NCBI GenBank assembly: GCA_902826455.1
Contig: CADEEV010000009.1
Location: forward strand, 1 to 64,000
DNA from: an uncultured Acidobacteriota bacterium
GTDB lineage: Bacteria > Acidobacteriota > Vicinamibacteria > Fen-336
Direction of reading: 5' to 3'
DNA: 64,000 nucleotides
Both the position numbers and the translations under genes were made by a program. Numbering within the stretch: position 1 is the first letter of the stretch; every line of letters starts with the position of its first letter. Under the pieces are notes generated by a model. The model was not told the DNA's origin, did no database searches, and saw only the letters and a list, made by a program, of their open reading frames with translations. Of this stretch, positions 35,890-44,191 are shown one piece after another.

Positions 35890-36818
35890 CCCCGGACCTC
35901 TCGAAGCTCAAGCGCTATCAGTCGGTCTTCGTGTCGACCCACGAAGGCGACGCGGTGCTCTCGTGCGCGGCGCGTCTCATCGCCGCGGGCGCCCGCGGCG
36001 GCAAGACCCTGATCGTGACGCTGTTCCGGGTCGGCGACGAGCAGCCCTTCTCGGAGCCGGGCTCCCTGTCGATCGGCCTGCCCGCCGCGTCGCTGCGCGA
36101 TCCCGCGTCCTACGACTCCTTCCGTTCCCTCGTCTTCGGGCCCGCCGGGCGCGACGAGGCCAGCCTCGAGCAGGCGGCCCGCGTGATCGACGAGGTCTTC
36201 CGCCGCACCCAGGCCCGCGACCTGTACCTGCCCCTGGGGGTCGGCGGTCACGTGGATCGCCAGCTCGCCCACGAGGCCGGCTTGCGCGCCGTGCCGCCGA
36301 AGCCGGGCCGCAACGTCTTCTTCTACGAGGAGCGTCCGGAGGCTCTCGTCCCCGGGGCGGTGCGGCTGCGTCTCGCCGAGCTCGGCGCGCGCCTGCCGCC
36401 CGTGGCCGTCGACGTGGCGCGCGAGGGCAGCCTCCCGCGCTTCCTCTACCGCTTCAACACGGTGCCGCAGCGCCGCGTCGCGCCCCGCGGCCTCGCCGAG
36501 CGCCTCGCGTGCAGCCGCCTCGCCGCGCGCGCCTGGCTGGAGGCGCGCGCCTGGCAACCGCAGCGCGCCTTCGGGCCGCGTCTCCAGCCGGTCCTGCAGC
36601 GCGTCGAGGGCGACTCGCTCGCCGCGATCCGGGAGATGGCCCACGCCGAGGGCGAGCGGCGCCGGGCGCCCGCCGCGTCGGCGCACCGCCTGCTGCGCCT
36701 CGCGTCGCGCTACGCCGACGGCCTCGGAGGCAGCGAGCACCTCGAGCGCTATTGGCTGTTGCTCCCGACCCGCGAGGACGAGGGCCGCTCGGAGCTACCC
36801 GCGACGCTGTCCGCGTAG
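35886..36818 (+). CDS. PIG-L/LmbE-like deacetylase family protein
   Basis: 310 residues, GTG start overlapping the DUF255 stop. The N-terminus matches the LmbE fold: [20 protein letters not shown] corresponds to the PHPDDE loop with the first Pro/Asp positions changed, and [15 protein letters not shown] provides the second zinc-binding H-x-D pattern. Such enzymes remove N-acetyl groups from sugars or thiol glycosides. The altered loop (HEGD) may change or remove activity. The C-terminal third is unassigned. Confidence 0.75.
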   Translation: MTPDLSKLKRYQSVFVSTHEGDAVLSCAARLIAAGARGGKTLIVTLFRVGDEQPFSEPGSLSIGLPAASLRDPASYDSFRSLVFGPAGRDEASLEQAARVIDEVFRRTQARDLYLPLGVGGHVDRQLAHEAGLRAVPPKPGRNVFFYEERPEALVPGAVRLRLAELGARLPPVAVDVAREGSLPRFLYRFNTVPQRRVAPRGLAERLACSRLAARAWLEARAWQPQRAFGPRLQPVLQRVEGDSLAAIREMAHAEGERRRAPAASAHRLLRLASRYADGLGGSEHLERYWLLLPTREDEGRSELPATLSA

Positions 36819-36826
36819 TTTCGCGG

Positions 36827-36832
36827 TAGGCT
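36827..36832 (+). promoter_or_regulatory. -10-like hexamer TAGGCT, leaderless-type
   Basis: TAGGCT ends 7 nt before the ATG of the GNAT gene at 36840 with no SD sequence between, suggesting an internal promoter in the 33745-39209 gene run. Confidence 0.35.
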
Positions 36833-36839
36833 CGGGCCC

Positions 36840-37691
36840 ATGGCCCAGAACGCCTCCGGTCTCTTCGCCGACGTCGAACTCGCGGCGCGCATCGAGCGTG
36901 CCGAGCGCACGCTGATCGAGGAGGGCGCTCTCGCCGCCGCGCGCCGCGACGCCCACGAGCGCGTGCTCGTGCTGCCGGTGGGCGGCGGCCTCGCGGTGTG
37001 GGCCGGAACGGGCTCGCCGCTCAACAAGGTCGTCGGCCTCGGCTTCGGCGGCCGCGTCGAGGATCGCGAGCTCGACGCCGTGGAGGCCGAGCTCGCCGAG
37101 CGCGACACGCCGGTGCAGTTCGAGATCTCGACCCTCGCGGATCCCGCCCTCGTCGAGCGTCTGACGCGCCGCGGCTACGTGCTCCGCGGCTTCGAGAACG
37201 TCCTGGGCCTGCGCCTCGCCGCCGGTCGCGAGGCGCCCCTCGCGAAAGGCGTCGCGATCCACGACGTCGGGCCCAGGGAGTTCGAGGCCTGGCTCGACGT
37301 GGTCGTGGACGGCTTCGCGACCCCCGACACGCAAGGTGTCGCGTCCCACGAGGAGTTCACCCGCTCCGCCGTCGAGCGCGCCATGCGCGATCTGACGTCG
37401 GCCAGCGGCTTCGTGTGCTCCCTCGCGAGCCTCGACGGCGCCCCTGCGGGCGGCGCCAGCCTGCGGCGCAGCGAGGGGCTGGCGCAGCTCTGCGGCGCCG
37501 CGACGCTGCCGGGATTCCGCCGCCGCGGCGTGCAGGCCTCGCTCCTGTCGGCGCGCCTCGCCTCGGCCGCCGGCGCCGGCTGCGACCTCGCCGTGGTCAC
37601 GACCCAGCCGGGCTCCAAGTCGCAGGAGAACGTCCAGCGACTCGGCTTCGAGCTGCTCTACGCGCGGGCGGTCCTCGTCCGGCCCGCCTGA
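36840..37691 (+). CDS. GNAT-family N-acetyltransferase
   Basis: 283 residues. The C-terminal half (about 135-283) is a GNAT fold with motif A in GAATLPGFRRRGVQASLLSA, the acetyl-CoA pyrophosphate loop, and NVQRLGFELLYARAV at the end. The N-terminal half looks like a degenerate second GNAT lobe (PLNKVVGLGFGG, RRGYVLRGFENVLGL). Substrate unknown. It lies 21 bp after the PIG-L-like gene and 3 bp before a solute-binding lipoprotein gene. Confidence 0.88.
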   Translation: MAQNASGLFADVELAARIERAERTLIEEGALAAARRDAHERVLVLPVGGGLAVWAGTGSPLNKVVGLGFGGRVEDRELDAVEAELAERDTPVQFEISTLADPALVERLTRRGYVLRGFENVLGLRLAAGREAPLAKGVAIHDVGPREFEAWLDVVVDGFATPDTQGVASHEEFTRSAVERAMRDLTSASGFVCSLASLDGAPAGGASLRRSEGLAQLCGAATLPGFRRRGVQASLLSARLASAAGAGCDLAVVTTQPGSKSQENVQRLGFELLYARAVLVRPA

Positions 37692-37694
37692 GCC

Positions 37695-39209
37695 ATGAGA
37701 GGCGCCGCCTGGGCACTCGTCGGGACGCTCGGAGCGCTCGGCTGCTCGGGCGCGAGACCCGCGGCGCCTCCGGCCGGCACCCTCCGCATCGCGGTGCAGG
37801 GCGACATCACCGGCCTCTATCCGAAGCTGCGCAACGAGTCCTACAGCTTCGCCGTCAATGCCAACGTCTTCGAGGGCCTGACCCGCCTCGGCCACGACCT
37901 GGGTCCGGAGCCGGCACTGGCCGACGCCTGGGCGAACCCCGACGAGCACACCTGGGTCTTCCACCTGCGCCCGGGCGTGCGCTTCTCCGACGGGCGGCCC
38001 GTCGGCATGCCGGACGTGGTCGCGTCGCTGCGTCACGCCATGAGCGCGAACACCACGCGGACTCTCCTCGCCCCCATCGAATCGATCGAGCCCGTCGGCC
38101 CGGACTCGCTGAAGATCAGGACGCGCTTCCCCTGTCCCGTGCTGCTCGCCCACCTGGCGTTCGCGTTCGTCGTGCCCGAAGCGGCCCTTGCCGCCGTCGA
38201 CGGCACCCGCGCCCTGGGCACGGGACCGTTCGAGGTCGTGGCCTGGACGCCCGGCCGGGAGCTCGTCCTGGCCCGAAACCCGCAGTATCGCGGGGCGCGT
38301 CCCGACTTCGACGAGGCGCGCTTCGTCGTGACGCCGGATCCGGTGCAGCGCCTTCGCGCGCTGCAGGCGGGCAGCGTCGACATCGCGGACAACGTGCCCA
38401 CCCGCGAGATCGCGGCCCTGCGCGAGAGCCCGTCGTTGCGGGTCGTGAGCCGGCCCGGCCTGCGCGTCCTGTTCCTCGCGCTGCGCGTCGATCGGGCGCC
38501 GTTCACCGATCCCCGCGTGCGCGAGGCACTGGATCTCGCGATCGACCGCGGCGCGCTCGTGACGCGGGCGATGAACGGCTTCGGCGTGCCCTCGGCGCAG
38601 CTCGTGCCGCCGCCGGTCCTGGGCTTCAACCCGGACATCCCGCTGACCGCCGCGAACCCGGCCCGGGCCCGGGAGCTGCTGCGCGCGGCGGGCCATCCGG
38701 AGGGCCTTGCCTTGCGTCTCGACGGACCGACCGACCGCTATCCGTCGGGGATCGAGATCATGCGCGAGGTCGCACGCCAGCTGGGGGAGGTCGGGATCCG
38801 GATCGAGATCCAGGGCCGGCCCAAGGACGCGTTCTTCACCCACGTCGACGGCGGCCAGTACCAGCTCCTGCTCTACGGCTGGTCGTGCGAGACGATCCAG
38901 GCCGGCGAGGCCCTCGACGAGCTGATTCGCACGCCGCCGCCCGGGGAAGGCCCGAACATCGAGGGTTTCTCGGACTCGCGCATCGACCTGCTGATCGACA
39001 CGGCCAATCGGGCCTCGCAGATCCGGGAGCGCTCGACGCTCCTGGGCGAGGCCCTCGCGGCCGTGGCCGCGGCGCGCCCGATCATCCCCCTCGCGATCCA
39101 GAACGAGTCGTTCGCGTTCTCGTCCGAGCGCGTCGCGTGGAATCCCTCCCTGGACATGGCGCTGTTCGTCGCCGACGTGCGCCGACCCGCTCCGTCCGGC
39201 GTCCGCTAG
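37695..39209 (+). CDS. Family-5 solute-binding lipoprotein (peptide/nickel ABC type)
   Basis: 504 residues with lipobox (LGALGCSGARP, Cys17). It follows the oligopeptide/nickel-binding fold: GTLRIAVQGDITGLYP, NVFEGLTRLG, WVFHLRPGVRFSDGRPV, ALGTGPFEVVAWTPGRELVL, VREALDLAIDRGALV, and the RASQIRERSTLLGEALAAV end region. It captures peptides or similar ligands outside the inner membrane. No permease or ATPase gene lies nearby, so its transporter is elsewhere or it works alone. Ends 3 bp from a convergent cupin gene. Confidence 0.9.
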   Translation: MRGAAWALVGTLGALGCSGARPAAPPAGTLRIAVQGDITGLYPKLRNESYSFAVNANVFEGLTRLGHDLGPEPALADAWANPDEHTWVFHLRPGVRFSDGRPVGMPDVVASLRHAMSANTTRTLLAPIESIEPVGPDSLKIRTRFPCPVLLAHLAFAFVVPEAALAAVDGTRALGTGPFEVVAWTPGRELVLARNPQYRGARPDFDEARFVVTPDPVQRLRALQAGSVDIADNVPTREIAALRESPSLRVVSRPGLRVLFLALRVDRAPFTDPRVREALDLAIDRGALVTRAMNGFGVPSAQLVPPPVLGFNPDIPLTAANPARARELLRAAGHPEGLALRLDGPTDRYPSGIEIMREVARQLGEVGIRIEIQGRPKDAFFTHVDGGQYQLLLYGWSCETIQAGEALDELIRTPPPGEGPNIEGFSDSRIDLLIDTANRASQIRERSTLLGEALAAVAAARPIIPLAIQNESFAFSSERVAWNPSLDMALFVADVRRPAPSGVR

Positions 39210-39212
39210 CCG

Positions 39213-39542
39213 CTACTCCGTCTCGGCGGGGGCGAAGAAGACGAGCGCCGTCAGGTCCTCCCGGACGCTGTGGAAGCGGTGCGTCGCCCCGGCGGCCACG
39301 AAGAGCACGGCGCCGGTCTCGGCAGGCAGGTCCTGGCCGTCGACCGTGAGCACGGCCGCGCCGCTCGCGACGTAGTAGACCTCGTCCTGGTGGTGCGGCG
39401 ACTGCGGGTCGGCCGCGCCCTGCTTCAGGTGGTAGATGCCCATGCTCAGGCTGGGAACGCGCAGGAACTCGAGCCACGCGCGGCCGGACTGCTCCCGATC
39501 GGCCTTCAGTCGCTCGAGGCTGAAGGCTCGTGCCGTGCTCAT
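39213..39542 (-). CDS. Cupin-domain protein
   Basis: 109 residues from ATG 39542, chosen because GGAGG lies 7 nt upstream; frames further up lack such a signal. Cupin motif 1 in SPHHQDEVYYVASGAAVLTV supplies His/His/Glu, and motif 2 in TGAVLFVAAGATHRFHS supplies His, a likely single metal site. Small beta-barrel of unknown ligand; such proteins act as dioxygenases, isomerases or binding proteins. It stands alone on the minus strand. Confidence 0.85.
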   Translation of the reverse strand: MSTARAFSLERLKADREQSGRAWLEFLRVPSLSMGIYHLKQGAADPQSPHHQDEVYYVASGAAVLTVDGQDLPAETGAVLFVAAGATHRFHSVREDLTALVFFAPAETE

Positions 39543-39585
39543 GGGGTCACCTCCGGGCCGATACATTACCTCGACGCTCACGGGT

Positions 39586-39591
39586 TAGGCT
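39586..39591 (+). promoter_or_regulatory. -10-like hexamer TAGGCT, leaderless-type
   Basis: TAGGCT ends 6 nt before the ATG of the zinc-finger gene at 39598, with no SD motif. The same hexamer-spacing pair occurs before the GNAT gene (36827-36832). Confidence 0.4.
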
Positions 39592-39597
39592 TGGGCC

Positions 39598-40128
39598 ATG
39601 GCACACCTGATCCAGCCGGCCACCACCGCGCGGTCGAAGTGCCGGGGCTGCGGCGAACGCATCGCCGCCGGCGCGCTGCGCTTCGGCGAGGTCGTCCCCA
39701 ACCCGTTCGCCGAAGGCGATGCGACCCAGTGGTTCCACGTCGCGTGCGGCGCCCACAAGCGGCCCGAGCCGTTCCTCGAGGCCCTGTCCGGCGCCAGCGA
39801 GCCCGTTCCCGACGCCGAGTCCCTGAGCGCGGTGGCCCAGGGCGGCGTCGCCCACCCGCGCCTCGCGCGCATCGACGGCGCCGAGCACGATCCCTCGGGC
39901 CGCGCGACCTGCCGTCACTGCAAGACCAGGATCGAGAAGGGCGCCTGGCGCATCCGCCTCGTGTACTACGAGGACGGACGCTTCCAGCCGTCCGGCGCCG
40001 TCCACGTGCCGTGCGCGCGCGCCTACTTCGAGGCCGACGACGTGCTGCCCCGCGTCAGGCACTTCGCGCCTGCCCTGGCCGAAGCCGACCTGAAGGAGAT
40101 CGAGACGCTCCTCGCCCCGGCTACTTGA
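39598..40128 (+). CDS. Protein with two PARP-type zinc fingers
   Basis: 176 residues containing two copies of a C-x2-C ... H-x2-C zinc module. Finger 1 has SKCRGCGERIAAGALRFGE and TQWFHVACGAHK (about 12-58). Finger 2 has ATCRHCKTRIEKGAWRIRL and AVHVPCARAYF (about 98-145). The spacing and the basic/aromatic residues after the first Cys pair match the zinc fingers of eukaryotic poly(ADP-ribose) polymerases, which bind DNA ends. No catalytic PARP domain is present. Likely a nucleic-acid-binding protein (inference). Confidence 0.75.
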   Translation: MAHLIQPATTARSKCRGCGERIAAGALRFGEVVPNPFAEGDATQWFHVACGAHKRPEPFLEALSGASEPVPDAESLSAVAQGGVAHPRLARIDGAEHDPSGRATCRHCKTRIEKGAWRIRLVYYEDGRFQPSGAVHVPCARAYFEADDVLPRVRHFAPALAEADLKEIETLLAPAT

Positions 40129-40618
40129 TCCAGTCCTCGTAGCCCGCGAGCCCCTTCCAGCGCTCGGGGTCCTGCAGGACGAGGGTGTTGAAGTAGACGT
40201 CGATCTGGTCGTGGGGGAAGGCCGGCGCGATCGCGAGGGCCGCCTTCTTGAGGGCGCCTGCTTCGGGCACGGGGAAGGCGTCGGCCTCTTCCTTCAGCAG
40301 GCCGTTCTCGTGGGGCAGCCCGAGGGCGTCGAGGAACGCGACCAGCAGGGGCCGCCGCGAGCCCAGGTGCAGCGAGATCAGGAGCGACGAGACCAGGGGC
40401 TCGCCGGGGTCGAGCACCGTCGAGAGCGCCTCGGCCAGGGCGTCGGGCGCCATCGCCCGGGCCACCTGGGGCCGGAGCTTGCGCACGCGGATCACGGCCG
40501 ACAGGGCGTGGGCGTACAGCTCGGGCGGGGGCTCTTCCAGGAAGGTCGCCGCCGCGACGCGCTTGTCCTCGCGCGACACCTTCTTCCAGATGCGTCCGGC
40601 GCTCGTCTCGAAGTCCAT
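40121..40618 (-). CDS. Hypothetical alpha-helical protein
   Basis: 165 residues from ATG 40618, predominantly helical (DKRVAAATFLEEPPPELYAH, LRPQVARAMAPDALAEALST, SSLLISLHLGSRRPLLVAFL) with no signal peptide or span. It may form HEAT-like helices. I do not recognise a family. The -10 TATACT (40627-40632) lies 8 nt upstream with no SD sequence. It overlaps the zinc-finger gene by 8 bp tail to tail. Confidence 0.75.
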   Translation of the reverse strand: MDFETSAGRIWKKVSREDKRVAAATFLEEPPPELYAHALSAVIRVRKLRPQVARAMAPDALAEALSTVLDPGEPLVSSLLISLHLGSRRPLLVAFLDALGLPHENGLLKEEADAFPVPEAGALKKAALAIAPAFPHDQIDVYFNTLVLQDPERWKGLAGYEDWIK

Positions 40619-40626
40619 GGCGCGGG

Positions 40627-40632
40627 AGTATA
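40627..40632 (-). promoter_or_regulatory. -10 hexamer TATACT, leaderless-type
   Basis: TATACT on the minus strand ends 8 nt before the ATG at 40618; no SD sequence between. The same hexamer precedes the response regulator at 1377. Confidence 0.4.
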
Positions 40633-40673
40633 CCGTTGACAGGGCCGGCTCCCGTCGCGACCATAGGCGCGCT

Positions 40674-40937
40674 ATGGCTTCACTCGACAGCCGCGGCTGC
40701 CTCACGGACGAGGGTCTCGACAGCGTGGCCCGCGCGCCGGTGGGCCAGGCGCCGGCCGAGCTCGCGGCGCACCTGGCGTCCTGTGCGCGATGCCAGGAGA
40801 GGATGTTGTTCCGCGGCACGCCGCGCGGCCCGAGGAAGACGGCGCCGCCCCGCTGGCGCGTGTGGGTCGTCGTCGGGGCCGCGATCCTGCTGCTGCTGTC
40901 GGTGCTCGTGACGCTGCGCCGGGTGGCGGGCGTCTAG
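40674..40937 (+). CDS. Mini membrane protein with anti-sigma-like zinc motif
   Basis: 87 residues. The N-terminal half has AELAAHLASCARCQERM, the H-x3-C-x2-C motif of zinc-binding anti-sigma (ZAS) domains, followed by a linker and one membrane span (VWVVVGAAILLLLSVLVTL). It looks like a stripped-down anti-sigma factor, but no sigma gene is adjacent. ATG at 40674; no clear SD sequence. Its TAG stop lies in a CTAG shared with the convergent SDR gene. Confidence 0.72.
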   Translation: MASLDSRGCLTDEGLDSVARAPVGQAPAELAAHLASCARCQERMLFRGTPRGPRKTAPPRWRVWVVVGAAILLLLSVLVTLRRVAGV

Positions 40938-41629
40938 ACGGGGATCACGGCGCCCGTCGTCGCCGCCGACGCCGGCGACAACAGGAACGCGATCACCCGG
41001 GCGACGTCCTCCGGCGACGTCCAGCGCGAGCGGTCGGCCTTCGGCATCGCGTGGCGGTTCGCCTCGGTGTCGATCGTGGTGGGCGAGACGGCGTTGAAGC
41101 GCACGCCACGATCCCGGTTCTCGAGGCTCAAGGCGCGCGTCAGGGCCAGCACCGCGCTCTTGGAGGCGGCGTAGGCCGCCATCCCGCCGCCGGCGGTCTC
41201 CGCGGTGCGCGAACCCACGGTCACGACGCTGCCGCCTTCCTTCAGGAGCCAGGGCAGCGCCGCGCGGCAGGTGGAGTACACGGACTCCAGGTTGATCCGC
41301 AGCATGTCGTCCCACTCCGACGCGGGCGAGACCTCCAGGTTGCCCGAGGCGGCGAAGCCGCCCGCGATGCAGGCGACACCGTCGAGGCCTCCCAGCCAGC
41401 TCGCGGCGGCGTCGACGAAACGCCGCATCGCGTCGAGGTCGGAGACGTCGGCCGGCTGGCCCCACAGCGACACGGCCTGGGCCCCGGCGGCGGCCTGCAG
41501 GGCCTCCCAGCCCGCGGCGCCCCGGTACGGCACGGCGACCCGGTCGCCTCGCGCGAGCAGCTGCAGGACGAGCGCGCGGCCGAGGGCGCCGGTGCCGCCC
41601 GTGACGAGGATGCCGGCCGCGCTGTGCAT
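40934..41629 (-). CDS. Short-chain dehydrogenase/reductase
   Basis: 231-residue classical SDR: cofactor loop VTGGTGALGRAL, strand ACIAGGFAASGN in place of NNAG, catalytic Ser in VVTVGSRTAE, Tyr-x3-Lys in AAYAASKSAVLAL, and the PTTIDTEANR segment after the active site. It reduces or oxidises an unknown alcohol/carbonyl with NAD(P)H. The -10 TATAAA (41636-41641) ends 6 nt before the ATG, without an SD sequence. Confidence 0.9.
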   Translation of the reverse strand: MHSAAGILVTGGTGALGRALVLQLLARGDRVAVPYRGAAGWEALQAAAGAQAVSLWGQPADVSDLDAMRRFVDAAASWLGGLDGVACIAGGFAASGNLEVSPASEWDDMLRINLESVYSTCRAALPWLLKEGGSVVTVGSRTAETAGGGMAAYAASKSAVLALTRALSLENRDRGVRFNAVSPTTIDTEANRHAMPKADRSRWTSPEDVARVIAFLLSPASAATTGAVIPV

Positions 41630-41635
41630 GGCCCG

Positions 41636-41641
41636 TTTATA
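41636..41641 (-). promoter_or_regulatory. -10 hexamer TATAAA, leaderless-type
   Basis: TATAAA on the minus strand, followed by CGGGCC and the ATG of the SDR gene at 41629: a 6-nt gap with no SD sequence. One of the clearest examples of the pattern. Confidence 0.5.
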
Positions 41642-41704
41642 CCACCGCGGGCCGTGGCGGCCGGTTGTGGGCTATCATGACCGTCCCTCCAGCCCCGAAG
41701 AACT

Positions 41705-44191
41705 GTGATCTGTCCTTCCTGCGAAATCGACAACGAAGCCGGCCTCGAGACCTGCTTCGGCTGCGGCAAGAGCCTCTCCGCCGTGACCCAGGGCGCGCTG
41801 ATCTCGGGACGCTACGAGATCCTCGACCTGCTCGGCAAGGGCGGCATGGGCATGGTGTATCGCGCCCACGACCAGCTCCTCGACGAGATCGTGGCCATCA
41901 AGGTCCTGCGCAGCGAGTTCGTCGGCACGCCCGAGGTGGCCCAGCGCTTCCGCTCGGAGATCAAGCTCGCGCGGAAGGTGTCGCATCCCAACGTCTGCCG
42001 GATCCACGAGTACGGCCAGGACGGGACGCTCACCTACATCTCGATGGCGCTCATCGAGGGCACGGACCTGAGCCGCCTGGTGCGCGCCCACCCGGAAGGC
42101 CTGCCCCTGGACACCGCGTTCGCCCTCGCGATCCAGGTGACGGACGGCCTGCAGGCGATCCACGACGTCGGGATCATCCACCGCGACCTCAAGAGCTCCA
42201 ACGTGATCTGCGACGCGGCCGGGGTCGCCCGCCTGATGGACTTCGGCATCGCGAAGGACTCGGCCGGCAAGGGCCAGCTCACCGCGACGGGCCAGGTCAT
42301 GGGCACCCCCGAGTACATGAGCCCCGAGCAGTGCCACGGCGACGCCCTCGACTTCCGCAGCGACGTGTACTCCCTGGGCATCGTGCTCTTCGAGATCTTC
42401 ACGGGCCGCGTGCCGTTCCGCGGCGAGACCCTGATGGCGACGCTCCTGAAGCAGGTGCAGGACGAGCTGCCCCTGGACGCCGCCCTCACGGCGCGCCTTC
42501 CGGCCGGCGTCGTCGCGACCCTGCGCAAGGCGCTCGCGAAGGACCCGGGCCAGCGCTACGGGACCGCCGCCGAGGTGGCCGAGGCGCTGCGCGACGCACG
42601 CAGGACCCCGGCCCCCGTCGACGCCGCGACGCCCGCCGATCCGCCGCCGGCTCCCGCGACCGAGCGGCGTCGCGACACGCGCCTGCCGATCAGCCTCGAC
42701 ATCCTCCTGCAACGCTCGTCGGCGGGCGGCGCCATCCTGCAGGAGGAGCGCACGATCGCCGACAACGTCGGACGCCACGGGGTCCGTGTGCTCACCACGA
42801 TGACCTCGATCAACAAGGGCGACACCGTCAACGTCCGGCAGGTGGACGGCGACTTCCAGAGCCGCTCGGCCGTGCGTCACGTCCACGCGGGCACCGACTC
42901 CTTCCGCAAGCTGGGTCTCGAGTTCCTCGATCGCGTCGCGCCGGATCACCTCGTGCCCAGCGACGGCGCCCAGCCGCGCGCCCCCCTCAACGTGCCGAAG
43001 CCCGCCCCGGCCCCGCCGCCGGCTCCGGCCCCGCGCTCCGAGGAGCGCCGCAAGGACTCTCGGCTCGCGATCAGCGTCGACGTCAAGCTGCGGCGCCTGT
43101 CGCCGAGCGGCGTCGTGCTCGAGGAGGAGCGCACGGTCGCGGACAACGTGGGCCGCCACGGCGCCCGGGTGATGTCCGCCATGCGCGACGTCGGCATCGG
43201 CGAGGTCCTCTCCGTGCACGAGGTCGGCACCGACTTCCAGACCCGCGCCGAGGTGCGCGCCGTCTATGTCGGCTCCGACCGGATCCAGCGCCTCGGCCTG
43301 CAGTTCCTCGACCACGCGACGCCCGTGAGGCTTCTTCCCGACGGCGATTCCAAGCCGAAGCTCACGCCGCCGGCCGGCGCCGCGCGGCCGCCCCAGCCCC
43401 CGAGCCCGGCTCCGCCGCCTCGCGAGCGCGAACCGTCCGAGCGGCGCCGCCAGATCCTCGCCGCCTTCGAGGCGCTCGGGACGCGCACGCACTTCGAGGT
43501 GCTCGGGATTCCGCGGGCGTCGAACGCGACCCAGGTCAAGGACGCCTACTTCCGCCTCGCCCGGCAGTACCACGCGGACGTGCAGCTCGAGGCAGACGTC
43601 GCGGACCTCAAGCCCCAGGTCGAGGCGATCTACCTGCGCGTGGGCGTCGCCTACGAGACCCTGATCAAGCCCGACAGCCGCTCGCGCTACGAGGGCCTGC
43701 TGGGTCCGAGCCGTCCGAAGTGGACGCCGTCCGCGGTGCCGGCGGTGAGCCACGAGCCGCGGTCGCCGCCCGCGCGCGAGCCCGAACCGGAGCCGGCGCC
43801 GAAGGCGCCCCTCGACGCCGAGAGCGCCGCGCGCCTCGCGCTCCAGATCGCGGCGCAGGGCCGGGATCTCCTCGCCGAGGGAAAGTTCTGGGACGCGATC
43901 CAGACCCTCGAGGGCGGCCTGGAGCTGGCCCCCGGCACGCGCTCGAACCAGGCGCTGCGCGTCGTGCTCGCCCAGGCCACCGCCAAGAACCCGCGCTGGC
44001 GGAAGCGCGCCGAGGAGATGCTCGTCGAGCTCACGCGCGAGAGAGGCGCGCCGCCCGAGGCGTTCCTCGCCTTGAGCGCGCTCTACGAGGAGGAAGGCTT
44101 CCGGGCTCGCGCCGCGGCGCAGCTGCGCCGCGTGCTCGAGATCCAGCCGGGACACGCGGACGCCCTGGCGCGCTTGCGCGCGCTCGACTAG
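41705..44191 (+). CDS. Zinc ribbon-Ser/Thr kinase-PilZ-PilZ-J-domain-TPR fusion protein
   Basis: 828 residues, GTG start. Order: zinc ribbon (Cys3, 6, 17, 20), Ser/Thr kinase (about 36-300; LLGKGGMGMVY, HRDLKSSN, MDFGIAK, PEYMSPEQ), Pro-rich linker, PilZ-like domain 1 (about 322-425; RRRDTR, DNVGRHG), linker, PilZ-like domain 2 (about 448-550; RRKDSR, DNVGRHG), J-like domain (about 585-655; THFEVLGIPRASNATQVKDA) whose HPD is HAD, then TPR. The PilZ DxSxxG serine is Gly, so c-di-GMP binding is uncertain. Presumed cytosolic signalling hub; CTAG stop shared with rhodanese. Confidence 0.9.
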   Translation: MICPSCEIDNEAGLETCFGCGKSLSAVTQGALISGRYEILDLLGKGGMGMVYRAHDQLLDEIVAIKVLRSEFVGTPEVAQRFRSEIKLARKVSHPNVCRIHEYGQDGTLTYISMALIEGTDLSRLVRAHPEGLPLDTAFALAIQVTDGLQAIHDVGIIHRDLKSSNVICDAAGVARLMDFGIAKDSAGKGQLTATGQVMGTPEYMSPEQCHGDALDFRSDVYSLGIVLFEIFTGRVPFRGETLMATLLKQVQDELPLDAALTARLPAGVVATLRKALAKDPGQRYGTAAEVAEALRDARRTPAPVDAATPADPPPAPATERRRDTRLPISLDILLQRSSAGGAILQEERTIADNVGRHGVRVLTTMTSINKGDTVNVRQVDGDFQSRSAVRHVHAGTDSFRKLGLEFLDRVAPDHLVPSDGAQPRAPLNVPKPAPAPPPAPAPRSEERRKDSRLAISVDVKLRRLSPSGVVLEEERTVADNVGRHGARVMSAMRDVGIGEVLSVHEVGTDFQTRAEVRAVYVGSDRIQRLGLQFLDHATPVRLLPDGDSKPKLTPPAGAARPPQPPSPAPPPREREPSERRRQILAAFEALGTRTHFEVLGIPRASNATQVKDAYFRLARQYHADVQLEADVADLKPQVEAIYLRVGVAYETLIKPDSRSRYEGLLGPSRPKWTPSAVPAVSHEPRSPPAREPEPEPAPKAPLDAESAARLALQIAAQGRDLLAEGKFWDAIQTLEGGLELAPGTRSNQALRVVLAQATAKNPRWRKRAEEMLVELTRERGAPPEAFLALSALYEEEGFRARAAAQLRRVLEIQPGHADALARLRALD

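Noticed and set aside
40636-40664. TTGACA followed 17 bp later by GACCAT, a possible promoter for the mini anti-sigma-like gene
   Set aside because: The -35 is perfect but the -10 position is poor; better hexamers (CATAGG, TAGGCG) require a 20-22 bp spacer, so no promoter is called.
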